A DNA stretch of 43,805 nt from Streptomyces palmae (GCF_004684805.1 NZ_SRID01000015.1:1-43805), one strand, 5' to 3'. Positions 17,789-26,481 are shown, counted from the stretch's first letter. Numbers and translations: made by a program. The notes: a model not told the origin generated them from the sequence alone.

Positions 17789-17893
17789 CGTATCCCCGTA
17801 CGCCCCAGGTCAGGGCCACTCTCCCGGCTTGTCCCGGCCCGCGTAACAGGTCTGTCATCGCCCCTTCGCAAGGTCGCACAGCAGTGCGCCTCC

Positions 17894-17923
17894 TTGACAC
17901 TTTCTTGGTACCTTCCGGTGGAT
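17894..17923 (+). promoter_or_regulatory. Candidate promoter of the 153-aa/722-aa gene pair
   Basis: TTGACA at 17894-17899 is a perfect -35 hexamer. The best -10 is GTGGAT (17918-17923) after an 18-nt spacer, which is weak. The location between a strong terminator and the next gene supports it. Confidence 0.4.
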
Positions 17924-17968
17924 CAAAGGTTTCCTGAAGTCAACTCGGTGGCAAACACGGGGGTTTCT

Positions 17969-18430
17969 GTGACATTCGAGGATGAGTGGGGAAAGCTGCG
18001 TTCCGATGCCGCGCAGCGCCTGGCCGGAGGTACCCAGCTGGACCGCGTTCCGGACGACCCGCCCGGCGGCGGCTCGACCGACCTGTCTTCCTCTCCAGCC
18101 CGCAAGGCCGCCGCGGTGACGGCCCTGACCGAGCATGTGCGGCCGGACGTCTCGGACGGCGGCAAGGCGCCGCACGAGACCACCACGGCGGCGGGCACGG
18201 ACTTCAAGGACTGGGCCACCGGCAAGGCCATCACGGAGATGCTCACCGCGTGGGAGACGTCCGTCTCCGTCCTGCAGTCCCGTCTGGGCGCCGAGTCGGA
18301 GTCGTTCAACGGCACCAAGAAGCTGTTCACGACCAATGACAACAAGCAGTGGAACCAGTTCACCCTGCTGAACCCGCCGAACACCACAGTGCCGTACGGG
18401 CCCGGCCTGTCGGACTACAACCTTCACTGA
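17969..18430 (+). CDS. Conserved small ESX-locus protein, likely partner of the downstream WxG protein
   Basis: The product is about 153 aa, acidic, Gly/Pro/Ser-rich in the first third and helical in the middle (KDWATGKAITEMLTAWETSV). No WxG or YxxxD motif is clear, and I do not recognise a family. The GTG at 17969 has GGGGG 6 nt upstream; a GTG seven codons earlier has a poorer site. It lies 9 bp before the 722-aa WxG protein and is certainly cotranscribed, which suggests a chaperone or heterodimer partner role. Confidence 0.7.
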   Translation: MTFEDEWGKLRSDAAQRLAGGTQLDRVPDDPPGGGSTDLSSSPARKAAAVTALTEHVRPDVSDGGKAPHETTTAAGTDFKDWATGKAITEMLTAWETSVSVLQSRLGAESESFNGTKKLFTTNDNKQWNQFTLLNPPNTTVPYGPGLSDYNLH

Positions 18431-18439
18431 GGGAGAGCC

Positions 18440-20608
18440 GTGCTCACCTACCAGCAGGTCATGGACGCCAACCTCCCCGCGCTCACCACTGCGGCGAAGG
18501 AGTGGGACAACGCGGCGAAGAAGTTCGACAGCGCCAAGACCACCTATGACGCCCAGGTCAAAAGCGTCACCACGGACGGTTTCTGGACCGGCGAGGCGAA
18601 CCTGTTCGCCCAGCCCCAGACCAACGTCAGCTCTCAGCAGCTCCAGGCCGCCGCGCACGAGGCGCGGGCCATCGCCTCCCTGCTGCGGGACGCGCACACG
18701 CAGCTCACGGAGTTGGTGAAAAAGGTGAAGGCCGCGGTGGCCGACGCCCAGGACGCCAACATGAAGGTCAACGAGTACGGCGTGTGCAGTTGGAACGGCG
18801 ATCCCGGCGCCCGCAACGACCCTGAGCTCCCCGGCATCGTGGCGAAGTGGACCGCGCACATCGACGACGCCGTACGCGCCGTCGACGATGCCGACCAGGG
18901 CGTCAAGCTCGCCCTGACGGCGGCCGTGAAGAGCCCCGACCCCACGCTGCCCCACGGTTTCAACGGCAAGGCGGTCGACGACATCGAGAAGGTCGAGGCC
19001 CAGCGCGCCTCCGATCTGAAGACCAAGCTCGACAACGGCAAGCTCACGCCCGAGGAACTCGCCGAGATGCAGCGGCTGTTCCGGGACAACAAGGGCGACC
19101 AGGCGTTCACCCAGACCTTCCTGACCAGTGTCGGCCCCCAGGGCACGCTGGAGTTCAACAAGCACCTGCGCGACCTGATGGGCGACGACAAGAACAACAA
19201 GGACGCCTACCAGTACCTCCGCGACTCGCTGGCCACCACGCTGGCCACCGCCACCCAGGACACCAAGTCGCCGTTCTACGACACCTGGCGCAAGGGCCTG
19301 CGCGAAGCGGGCGTGAAGAACTTCGCCGACAAGGGCGATCAGACCGCCCTGCGCGGCTACCAGCTGCTGGTCGACCTGATGGGTCAGGGCAAGGGCTACA
19401 ACAAGCAGTTCCTCTCCGACCTCGGCGACGACATGATCGCGGCGGAGAAGAAGAAGGACGACCTCTGGCTCAAGTGGGGCAACGGCCACCCCGACTACGT
19501 CCAGGACCCGGTGGACGGCCTGCTCGCCATCATGAGCAAGCAGCCCGACGCCGCCACCTACTTCCTGGACGCCGGCGCGGACGGCAAGGCCAACGACCAC
19601 CTGCGGTACCTGCTCAACGACCGCAAGTGGCCCAAGGAGTTCACCACCACCCCGTACGGGATGTACGAGAGCGGCAAACCGCTCTACGACTTCTTCGGCA
19701 GGGCGGGGCTGGGGGCCGCCATGGAGGCGGCGGCCACCGGCGAGATACCGGGCACCAAGCACGAGGTGGGCGGGCACACCGAGGCCCAGGCCCGGGTCAT
19801 GCGGGACACCATCAACGTGCTCAACGAGCAGAAGCACCCCGACAAGCTGCACGCCCAGCTCCGCGGCCCGCTGGGCAACATGCTCGCCGACTACACCGCG
19901 GACACGCACCACATCCTCGCCCGCGACTTCACCGACTACAACAAGTGGAACAACACCAACGGCCAGGTGTGGACCGACGAGAACGGCACCCACATGGCGG
20001 TGGACAAGTTCAAGCTCGCCAAGATCATGCGCGGGGTGGCCGACGACCCCGCGGCCTTCGCCACCATGTACGGCGCCGAGCGCCAGTACGCGGCCAACGT
20101 CATGGGCATCACGGACTTCAACAACAAGGAGGCGCGCGCCGCCGTCATCGGGGAGGCATCCTCCGCTCTCGGCTTCTACGACGGCGTCCGGGCCGATGTG
20201 ATCCTGGACAAGCGCGACGCGGCGGTCCAGTGGGCCACCGACGTCCGCCACCATGTCACCACCTCCTCCGGCGTCCTGCTCAACTTCATCCCGGGCGAGG
20301 TCGCGCCCGGAGTGGACATGCCCAAGGGCGTCAAGGTGGGCGCCGACGTGCTCAACCGCCTGGTCGACTTCGCCATGTACGACTGGGCCAACGGCCAGAT
20401 AGCCGAGGCGAAGTACGAGGGGGGCGAGGACAACGCCAAGACCTTCCTCAGCGGGCAGAAGGAGGTCGACCTGATGGCCACCGAGTGGGCCAAGAAGAAC
20501 GGTGTCAGCGAGTCCGACGACTACGCCCTGCGGAACCTGCTCCAAGCGGCCCACGGGGAGCACATAGACGCCCGCGACGAGGTGTTCGTGGCCGTGCGCC
20601 GCGAGTAG
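18440..20608 (+). CDS. Large WxG-containing protein, putative type VII substrate
   Basis: The product is 722 aa. The N-terminal ~110 residues form an ESX-like helical hairpin with WTG at 49-51. The long remainder is hydrophilic and helical with many Asp/Lys residues and no transmembrane segments or signal peptide. This layout (WxG hairpin plus large C-terminal domain) resembles LXG-type or other large ESX substrates. I think it belongs to a family listed in Streptomyces as DUF6571, but I am not sure. No toxin active site is recognisable and no obvious immunity gene follows. The GTG start has GAGGGAGAG upstream. A secreted effector or structural role is inference. Confidence 0.75.
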   Translation: MLTYQQVMDANLPALTTAAKEWDNAAKKFDSAKTTYDAQVKSVTTDGFWTGEANLFAQPQTNVSSQQLQAAAHEARAIASLLRDAHTQLTELVKKVKAAVADAQDANMKVNEYGVCSWNGDPGARNDPELPGIVAKWTAHIDDAVRAVDDADQGVKLALTAAVKSPDPTLPHGFNGKAVDDIEKVEAQRASDLKTKLDNGKLTPEELAEMQRLFRDNKGDQAFTQTFLTSVGPQGTLEFNKHLRDLMGDDKNNKDAYQYLRDSLATTLATATQDTKSPFYDTWRKGLREAGVKNFADKGDQTALRGYQLLVDLMGQGKGYNKQFLSDLGDDMIAAEKKKDDLWLKWGNGHPDYVQDPVDGLLAIMSKQPDAATYFLDAGADGKANDHLRYLLNDRKWPKEFTTTPYGMYESGKPLYDFFGRAGLGAAMEAAATGEIPGTKHEVGGHTEAQARVMRDTINVLNEQKHPDKLHAQLRGPLGNMLADYTADTHHILARDFTDYNKWNNTNGQVWTDENGTHMAVDKFKLAKIMRGVADDPAAFATMYGAERQYAANVMGITDFNNKEARAAVIGEASSALGFYDGVRADVILDKRDAAVQWATDVRHHVTTSSGVLLNFIPGEVAPGVDMPKGVKVGADVLNRLVDFAMYDWANGQIAEAKYEGGEDNAKTFLSGQKEVDLMATEWAKKNGVSESDDYALRNLLQAAHGEHIDARDEVFVAVRRE

Positions 20609-20629
20609 TCCCACCGGCACGACCCCGCC

Positions 20630-21450
20630 CTGTGGGCAATGCCCGCCGACGCCGGTTCGCCGTCGGATCCGTGGCTGCCGCGGGCTTGCCGGTGGCCGCC
20701 GGTGAAGTCTTCCACTTCACCGGCGGCCACGACTTCTGGCGCGACACCGCCTCCTTCCGCGACGCCTGCCAGGGGCTGCTCGACCGGGCGCCGCGCTCGG
20801 CCCTGTCCAGTGCCGCCGTCCGCGCCCAGGCCGGTGACGACCTCTCCTCCCGTCGAACACGGCCGAGGCGGGTCACCTCACGCACTGCGAGGTGAAGGAC
20901 CGCCATGGCGAGGACGTCGTTCACGGCGGACATTTACTGGGCGTCGAAGCCCCCCGAGCCGGATGCCATCCGGCAGCGGGATCTCTGTGCCGCGGAAAGC
21001 CCCACCGCCCCGGACACCATCGCCGAGGGCTGCTACCTTGCCGAGCCCGAAGGCGGCGACCCGAAGGGCGACCCCGTCTTGCGGCTCACCGCCCTGTACG
21101 GAAGCTACGCCGGACAAGCGCGGCGCGGCTCACACACCTTCCCGGGCGGGACCGAGGACGCGGGCCAGGACGACCGGGACACCTGGCGAGCCCGAATGCC
21201 CTGGCGCCCCGCGCGGGCTCCACACCATCACCACCGTGCCGCACGCGGAACCGAAGGCCCCGGGCGAGGTGCGGAAGTTCGAGCGTGCCGCCGTGAACGC
21301 GTTTGCCGAGCAGTCGGCGCGAGGCGGCACGGATGCGGCACCCTGCGGACGCCCTGACGGCGCCGGCGCCGCCACCCCGGTAGTCCTCACGAAGGCGGAC
21401 GGGTCCCCTGCGGCCTCAGCCGCCTTCTCTCGCATCCGGCCCCGCGGCAG
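20630..21450 (+). pseudogene. Frameshifted remnant of a membrane-anchored protein
   Basis: Pieces of one protein are spread over three frames. 20630-20850 gives a basic start, a transmembrane segment (FAVGSVAAAGLPVAAG) and FTGGHDFWRDTASFRDAC. 20868-20930 in the next frame gives HCEVKDRHGEDVV. 20925-21145 in the first frame gives IYWASKPPEP and LRLTALYGSYAGQ. 21210-21450 in the third frame gives LHTITTVPHAEPKAPGEVRK and FERAAVNAFAEQSARG. The order and spacing match a typical Streptomyces protein with one membrane segment and conserved cysteines, broken by at least three frameshifts. Sequencing error is possible but would need to recur. Confidence 0.5.
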
Positions 21451-21544
21451 AGCCGATCACCTGGCGCACGCTGTCCGGCCAGTCCATTGGGGACAACGGG
21501 ATCCGCCTCCCCCCTCCCCCGCTCCCGCTCCGTCCGGGAACGCC

Positions 21545-21586
21545 GATGGGGGTGTGCGGTCCCCGCAGGGACCACCCACCCCCATC
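21545..21586 (-). terminator. Terminator of esxB-esxA
   Basis: A 19-bp stem with two mismatches (21545-21563 against 21568-21586) and a 4-nt loop lies 29 nt after the esxA stop. Being symmetric, it could also stop transcripts from the pseudogene side. Confidence 0.75.
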
Positions 21587-21615
21587 ACATCTGGCGACCG
21601 GTGACGGCAACCGGC

Positions 21616-21924
21616 TCAGTAGGCGATGTCGAAGAGTCGAGAGGCCTTCTGGTCGGTGTGCTTGTAGTCCGCGCTACCCGTCTCGATCTTCTGCGCGATC
21701 TCGAGCAGGATCTTGTGGATGTGGGTACCGCGGGCGTCGAACTGCGCCTTGGCGGAGAGCATCATCTGGTGGGCCTCACCGTCCCAGCCGTCGGTGACCT
21801 TCTTCACCGCGGCCCAGATGTCGTCCAGCTGCTTCTGGACCACACCGGCGGCGCCCCGGATGTCGCCGGCGGTCTGCTCCAGCGAGCTGTATGTGACCTT
21901 GATGTCATCGCCGTTTCCGGACAT
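21616..21924 (-). CDS. esxA: WXG100 protein EsxA-like
   Basis: The 102-aa product is a classic WXG100 ESX substrate: two helices with the turn motif WDG at 47-49, and the C-terminal export motif YxxxD (YKHTD, 87-91). It should pair with the EsxB-like protein encoded just upstream and leave through EccC. The ATG has GAGGAG 9 nt upstream. It is second in the esxB-esxA operon (87-nt gap) and ends at a strong hairpin. EsxA/EsxB secretion affects sporulation in Streptomyces coelicolor. Confidence 0.93.
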   Translation of the reverse strand: MSGNGDDIKVTYSSLEQTAGDIRGAAGVVQKQLDDIWAAVKKVTDGWDGEAHQMMLSAKAQFDARGTHIHKILLEIAQKIETGSADYKHTDQKASRLFDIAY

Positions 21925-22011
21925 GTGTCCCCCACTCCTCGTAAGTCTGTTTGGTGGTTGGCAGTCGCCTCACGGGCCGGTCGGCGCCGGGAAGCGGCTC
22001 TCGGAATTGAC

Positions 22012-22407
22012 TCAGTACGAGTTGATCTTGCTGCCGGCCTCGAGGCCCGAGTGCAGCCCGGTCCCCGTGCTGCCGGGCGCGAGGTGACCGCCCGCGGCGG
22101 CACCGTTGACGTCGATGCTGCGGAACTGCGACAGGATGTCGTCGTCGTTCGCGCGGCTGGACTTGCGGGTGAGGGCCACGGCGTCGTGGATGCCGTCGAT
22201 CAGCCGACGCAGCGCGTCGTGGTCATCGTTCAGGGCCCGCTGCGCGGTGACGAACGCGCTCGCACCACCACCGGTCCAGACACCCTGCACCGTGGCAATG
22301 GCGTCCGCGAGCTTCTTCAGGTTCGTGGACAGCTGGGTGCTGGTCTCCTGAATGCTGCCCTCGAACGCGATGAATGCTGCATCGCTAATCTTCTGAGTGT
22401 CCGACAT
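22012..22407 (-). CDS. esxB: WXG100 protein EsxB-like
   Basis: The 131-aa product has the two-helix WXG100 fold with WTG at 44-46 and a longer, Gly/Ser-rich C-terminal tail without YxxxD. The partner EsxA carries that motif, as usual for ESX heterodimers where one member holds the export signal. The ATG at 22407 has GGAAGGTGG 4 nt upstream; an upstream in-frame GTG would add 23 basic residues and is unlikely. It is the first gene of the esxBA operon. Confidence 0.88.
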   Translation of the reverse strand: MSDTQKISDAAFIAFEGSIQETSTQLSTNLKKLADAIATVQGVWTGGGASAFVTAQRALNDDHDALRRLIDGIHDAVALTRKSSRANDDDILSQFRSIDVNGAAAGGHLAPGSTGTGLHSGLEAGSKINSY

Positions 22408-22512
22408 GTTCCACCTTCCCCGTTGAAATTTCGACCGGCCGGACCGAGGTTTCTCCCCTCGGCCTCTCACCGTCACTGACCGCGAATCCGACTTGCGGAC
22501 TCACGCTTCTGG

Positions 22513-22532
22513 GATTGCCTACTGTGGCAATC
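22513..22532. promoter_or_regulatory. Operator-like inverted repeat upstream of esxBA
   Basis: GATTGCC (22513-22519), a 6-nt spacer TACTGT and GGCAATC (22526-22532) form a perfect palindromic site 106 bp upstream of the esxB start. The 20-bp size and 13-bp centre spacing fit a dimeric regulator or a -10 region (CAGTAGG on the minus strand). The regulator is unknown. Confidence 0.45.
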
Positions 22533-22574
22533 GATCCGGGCGACCGCAACCGCCTTCGTACGCCCCGTACATGG

Positions 22575-22597
22575 CTCACCGCACCGAGGGTGGTGAG
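22575..22597 (-). terminator. Possible terminator after the third mycosin gene
   Basis: CTCACC(G)CACC and GGTGGTGAG form an imperfect ~9-bp stem, 15 nt beyond the mycosin stop codon. It may separate the mycosin from esxBA. Confidence 0.35.
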
Positions 22598-22611
22598 GCT
22601 TGAGAGGGAGG

Positions 22612-23868
22612 TCATAGGGCCCTGCCTCGCCGTCGAACGAAGAGGACACCGCCCACCACCGCGGCCAGCGTCGCGGCACCTGCCCCGACCCCGATCCACA
22701 GGCCGCTACCCTCACCATCCCCGCCCGAACCGGACTTCGCTTCGGCCTTGTCACCGCTGGGCGCCTCGGCCGGCTTCGCCGACTTCGACGCCTTCTCCTT
22801 CGCCTCGGCACTCGGTGACGGAGACGCACCGACCGAAGGATTCGGTTCCGTCGCACCCTCCCGAGCGAGAAGCGGATTCACATCCGGGGGGCCAGGGTTG
22901 CCTTTGCCTTCCAAGAGAGGCAAGCGCGGGCGGACATTACCGTAGCCAATGTATCGGCTCGGCACGATACCGTCTGGCGTACCAGCGGTCTGCATCATTA
23001 CACGCAGAACCTGATGGTTCGTCCAATTTGGATGCTTTGCCCAGATGAGGGCGGCAGAGCCGGAAGCAATGGCAGTGGCTTGGCTCGTACCACCGGAATT
23101 ACACCTTCCCGTGAGCTCGGGACATCGCCACGGAATGTCGTCACCGGGGGCCGCCAATGCGACCTGCTCTCCATTGCCGGAATAGCTGGCGACCTTGAGA
23201 GAGCGATCCACGGCAGACACCCCAACAACGCCCGGCAGCGCCGCAGGATAGACAACCGGATTACCCTTCTTTCCACCATTTCCCACGCTGGCAAAAACGA
23301 GGCTACCTTTCGCCAATGCCTCATTCACAGCCTTCTGCGTCTTCCTGTAATAGAACTCCTCACCTTCGGCACCGAGCGAGATATTGATGATCTTGGCGCC
23401 GCGCGAGACAGCGTAGCGAATACCACGCGATACGACCCCGTCGACGGAGTCCTCGGGCGGATGCGTAACCGCCTTTACAGGAAGAATTTTCGCCTCAGGG
23501 GCGATTCCCTGGATCCCGCCCCCAGCTCCCGTACCGGCAATGAGAGCAGCCATGTTGGTGCCGTGATTATCTTTGTCTCGCATCGAACCGGTAGGGGCGT
23601 TGGACACTTCCTTGCCCGGAAGTACCCTGCCCCGCAGTTCCGGGACCTCACTTATGCCGCTGTCGAGGACTGCCACGGTGACGCCTCGGCCCTTGCTTAC
23701 CTTCCAGATCTCAGGCATGCGCAGGCTGTCGAGATACCACTGGTGGGAGCGGAAATCATCGGCCCCGGCTTCGGGCGCGACCCCACTCATCATCAGGAGC
23801 GTGCCACCGAGAACCGCTGCAGCTCTCCTCACGCCTCGTTGCCTGAAGTGAAGATGCCCTCGAAGCAT
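22612..23868 (-). CDS. Mycosin-type subtilisin protease of cassette B
   Basis: This 418-aa S8 peptidase is a mycosin: signal-like segment (about 13-35), catalytic Asp69 (VAVLDSGI), His102 (NHGTNMA), oxyanion Asn197 and Ser262 (GGTSQATA), then a Pro/Ser/Ala/Lys linker and a C-terminal transmembrane helix (about 392-412). All catalytic residues are present. It lacks the long Pro/Lys loop of the main MycP. It follows the Pro-rich WxG protein of its cassette by 43 bp. Its middle part uses more A/T-ending codons than the ecc genes. A dedicated role with the cassette substrates is inference. Confidence 0.88.
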   Translation of the reverse strand: MLRGHLHFRQRGVRRAAAVLGGTLLMMSGVAPEAGADDFRSHQWYLDSLRMPEIWKVSKGRGVTVAVLDSGISEVPELRGRVLPGKEVSNAPTGSMRDKDNHGTNMAALIAGTGAGGGIQGIAPEAKILPVKAVTHPPEDSVDGVVSRGIRYAVSRGAKIINISLGAEGEEFYYRKTQKAVNEALAKGSLVFASVGNGGKKGNPVVYPAALPGVVGVSAVDRSLKVASYSGNGEQVALAAPGDDIPWRCPELTGRCNSGGTSQATAIASGSAALIWAKHPNWTNHQVLRVMMQTAGTPDGIVPSRYIGYGNVRPRLPLLEGKGNPGPPDVNPLLAREGATEPNPSVGASPSPSAEAKEKASKSAKPAEAPSGDKAEAKSGSGGDGEGSGLWIGVGAGAATLAAVVGGVLFVRRRGRAL

Positions 23869-23911
23869 GTGGCCGTGATCTCCCCTACTGTCTTACGGCT
23901 CGGTGTGCCGG

Positions 23912-25858
23912 CTAACCGATGACCGGCGGGGTGGCGTTCTTGCCCCCACCCACATGGGCGCTTCCCTCGGCCGTCTGTTCCCCGAGTCCAGCCGTCGTGC
24001 GCGCTCCGTTCCCGCGCACCAGCCCGGAGCCGCCCGTCGTGAACTCGGACCGCCCTTCTCGTGGAGGGTGGTACCCGGCAACCGTCCCACCCGGCTCAAC
24101 AGCCAGACGTCGTCCGGAGGTGCTGCGCACCGTTGCAGGTGCAGCGGTCCGTCCATTGGCGCCCGCGGGCCCGTGAGTCACGCCTTTCGTTTCCTCGCCG
24201 ATCACCGTTCCTCGGGGGAGACGCTGGCCGGCGGCAGGACCGGCCGTGCGCGGGTTGCCAATGACCATCCCCGATTCCGACGCCAGCCTCCGACCCGCGG
24301 TAGGAGTCCTCGACGAGCCATCGGCCGGACGGTGACCGCCCGTCGTCCCCACGGGGCCCACAGGTCCGCGGCCGGCGTGGTTCTCCTCTCCAAAGACTGC
24401 GCCCTGGGGCAGTCGGGTGGGGTTCAGCTGCCCCGACGCCCGGTTCGGGTTGCGCTGACCCCCGCTTACCCCATCAGTTGATGGTTGAGCCAACGACTGG
24501 GCGCGTGGCGGAGGAAGAGAACCTACTCGTTCACCAACGGCCGGAGCGCGTGGCGGCAGGCCGTTAGAGGTCGCCGGCGGCGTGCCGGGAATCGGAGCGC
24601 CGGGCCGTGCAGGCGGCACCCTGGGAGCGGGATTGACGGGCCCGGGCGAGCCAGGCCCCGAACGCGCCGGCCCAGGGGTGAACGGGGCAGGCCGCATTGG
24701 CCCGGGTACACCAGGATTCGACCGAGGGGGTGGCATCATCGGCCCCGGCCTCGAAGGCCCGGGCAGACCAGGGCCCGAACGTGCCGGCCCCGGCGGCATC
24801 GCGCCCGGCCTCATCGGGCCAGGGAGCCCCGGATTCGACCGAGTGGGCCCTGGCGGCATCGGGCCGGGACCCGACTTGGCGGGGCTAGGCCCGATGGGTC
24901 CTGGCCTGGCCGGTCCGGTGGGCGGCCCGCCACTGGGCTTGATCGGGCTTGGCAATCTGTTGACAGGGGGAATGGGTGCCGGTGGCGTGACCGGCACTGG
25001 CGATGGACGCCCAGGATCAGGGAGTCCGGGACCAGTCGGCCGCGTCGGCGTCTCCGGGGCAGGGGGAAGGGTGGCTGTCGAGTCGATGTTCGTTCCCGTG
25101 GCCTGTCCCGGGTTCGCCGGGCTGCCGGAGTGGCTGCTGGGCGGATCCAGCGCAGGAACAGGCGGAAGCGACTCGACGTCGCCATGGGGGGTCTTCACCC
25201 CGTCGGTGTAATGAACCTGCGCGCTGGGGAGCGTAGAACGGGGCGCCGGAGCGGAAACCGCGAAATTTCGCACGCCGGGCGTGACAGTTCCCGAACTCGA
25301 ACCCGACCCCGTCGGCGTCACATAACTGTCGGACGCCTGCGTCACGACATCAGGAGCCTTGGGAAATCTCGGTTCTTCGAGCTTGTCGAGCCATGTCGAC
25401 TGAGCCACATTGTAGTAGGACTCGATCTTACGCAGGGCTGCGCGGGCCGCGTTGTCTCGCAGAGTCTGCGTCTTGTCGATCTGCTCCTGCGTCAGAGGAG
25501 TGCCCGGCCCAGGCATTTCTCCCTTGCCTTCCGCAAGACCGAACTTGGCGTGGTCCAGCGCTGAATGCACCATCTCGGCGTACTTGGCAAGTGCGACGGT
25601 CTGCTTGCCCATCGCTTCGACCCAGTCCTTGAAGGACTGGGCACCCTCGCCCTCCCACTGCACGTTGTCAGCGTGCTCAATGAGCTCCTCGCCGATGCCG
25701 CCAATGACGGTGTGCGCCCCCTCGAGTGCCTTCAGCAGGCCGTCAAACTTCTCCGGTGTCGCAGACTCGATCATGGCGTTGAGCTGTTTGTAGTTCAGAC
25801 CTTCGAAGTTTTGACCTCCGCTCGCGCAGGCCGGCGGTGTCTTGACGCCCTCTCCCAT
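23912..25858 (-). CDS. PPE-like WxG protein with long Pro-rich repeat tail (cassette B)
   Basis: The product is 648 aa. An N-terminal helical domain of about 180 residues contains WEG at 68-70 (VQWEGEGAQSFKDWV), as in WXG100/PPE proteins. A ~300-residue Pro/Gly/Arg-rich region follows, with repeated PGPMRPG/PGPARSGPG units. The C-terminus has two copies of a repeat starting RLPxG...GEE and ending RRLAxE. There is no signal peptide. The ATG has GGGAGGGGGAGAG upstream and follows the YxxxD partner gene by 18 bp. The layout suggests a heterodimer exported by the ESX system, with the tail reaching the cell wall. Confidence 0.8.
   Translation of the reverse strand: MGEGVKTPPACASGGQNFEGLNYKQLNAMIESATPEKFDGLLKALEGAHTVIGGIGEELIEHADNVQWEGEGAQSFKDWVEAMGKQTVALAKYAEMVHSALDHAKFGLAEGKGEMPGPGTPLTQEQIDKTQTLRDNAARAALRKIESYYNVAQSTWLDKLEEPRFPKAPDVVTQASDSYVTPTGSGSSSGTVTPGVRNFAVSAPAPRSTLPSAQVHYTDGVKTPHGDVESLPPVPALDPPSSHSGSPANPGQATGTNIDSTATLPPAPETPTRPTGPGLPDPGRPSPVPVTPPAPIPPVNRLPSPIKPSGGPPTGPARPGPIGPSPAKSGPGPMPPGPTRSNPGLPGPMRPGAMPPGPARSGPGLPGPSRPGPMMPPPRSNPGVPGPMRPAPFTPGPARSGPGSPGPVNPAPRVPPARPGAPIPGTPPATSNGLPPRAPAVGERVGSLPPPRAQSLAQPSTDGVSGGQRNPNRASGQLNPTRLPQGAVFGEENHAGRGPVGPVGTTGGHRPADGSSRTPTAGRRLASESGMVIGNPRTAGPAAGQRLPRGTVIGEETKGVTHGPAGANGRTAAPATVRSTSGRRLAVEPGGTVAGYHPPREGRSEFTTGGSGLVRGNGARTTAGLGEQTAEGSAHVGGGKNATPPVIG
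24630..24890 (-). repeat. Pro/Gly-rich coding repeats of the cassette B WxG protein
   Basis: This stretch encodes about five degenerate 18-20-residue units built from PGPxRPGxMPPGPxRSxPGxP. The DNA repeats GGGCCCGGG-like blocks, prone to slippage. The cassette A paralogue has a much shorter version, so copy number differs between paralogues. Confidence 0.6.
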
Positions 25859-25876
25859 ATCTCTCCCCCCTCCCGC

Positions 25877-26362
25877 TCATTCCTTGCCGTCGGTGTCGTT
25901 ACCCGTCGCTGGGCTCTCGCCTGACTTACCCTGATCACTCGGGCTGCAGATCGGGTTGTCGGGCGTCACGGCAGCAGGATTGTCACGATGTCCCTGGTAA
26001 TATCTTTCGGCCCGTTCCTGAATCGCTTTGAGCCGAGCGGACTGCTCTGCGTCCACGCCCTCGTAGTTGTTCTCAGCGATCACGGCAGCGATGCCCAGTG
26101 CTTCGATCTGATCGCCCAAGATCTGGGAGAGCTCGGATAGGCGTGCGTGCGCCTTCTCCACATGACCAGCCAGAATGCCGGCGGCATTGAAGGAACTACT
26201 ACCAAAGGCGGTCGTCGGAACGCCGTGACTATCGAGATTCTTCTTGGCGCCCGGTGAATCGGCGAACTTCAAGAGCACGTCGTCGATGCGACTCTTGAAG
26301 CCCTTGAGGGTCTTGACCTCCTTGGCGAAGCCCTTCCCGAACTGTGTCTTCCCGTCCCCCAC
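25877..26362 (-). CDS. PE-like helical protein with YxxxD motif (cassette B)
   Basis: The product is 161 aa, mostly helical up to about residue 125, with a disordered Pro/Ser/Asp tail. YEGVD at 100-104 matches the YxxxD export signal and sits just after a long helix (HARLSELSQILGDQIEALGI). It has no WxG. It is homologous to the cassette A protein at 29877-30353 (shared LSQxLGDxIEAxGIAAxIAE). The start codon lies inside the duplicated 178-bp segment with GGGGAGGG upstream. By position and motif it should pair with the WxG protein encoded 18 bp downstream. I know no family name. Confidence 0.75.
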   Translation of the reverse strand: MGDGKTQFGKGFAKEVKTLKGFKSRIDDVLLKFADSPGAKKNLDSHGVPTTAFGSSSFNAAGILAGHVEKAHARLSELSQILGDQIEALGIAAVIAENNYEGVDAEQSARLKAIQERAERYYQGHRDNPAAVTPDNPICSPSDQGKSGESPATGNDTDGKE

Positions 26363-26384
26363 TCTTGGCCCTCCCCGTGTAGCG

Positions 26385-26433
26385 CACCCGCGCCTGCGGG
26401 TGTCACTGTACCCACCACTCTTTCACGCCCCAA
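26385..26433 (-). promoter_or_regulatory. Promoter and palindrome of cassette B
   Basis: On the minus strand TTGGGG (26428-26433), a 17-nt spacer and TACAGT (26405-26410) make a good promoter. Immediately downstream CACCCGC-GCCT-GCGGGTG (26385-26402) is a perfect 18-bp palindrome over the predicted start point, suited to a repressor or a 5'-end hairpin. The same arrangement occurs at cassette A. Confidence 0.6.
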
Positions 26434-26450
26434 CCACAGGATTGCCAGGG

Positions 26451-26478
26451 CTTGTTGACAGGTCTGTAACAAGACCTG
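26451..26478. repeat. Overlapping inverted repeats, copy 1
   Basis: CTTGTT/AACAAG and CAGGTCT/AGACCTG interleave so that only one stem can form at a time. They lie just past the TAG of the mycP remnant and match the copy at 30442-30469. Confidence 0.55.
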
Positions 26479-26481
26479 CCG

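Noticed and set aside
18440-20608. The 722-residue WxG protein as a polymorphic toxin
   Set aside because: No recognisable nuclease, ADP-ribosyltransferase or other toxin motif is visible at its C-terminus, and no immunity-like gene follows; kept only as a putative substrate.
17855-20620. A 921-codon minus-strand open frame opposite the 722-residue WxG gene
   Set aside because: Plus-strand translation has a ribosome site, a WxG motif and balanced composition; the minus frame has none.
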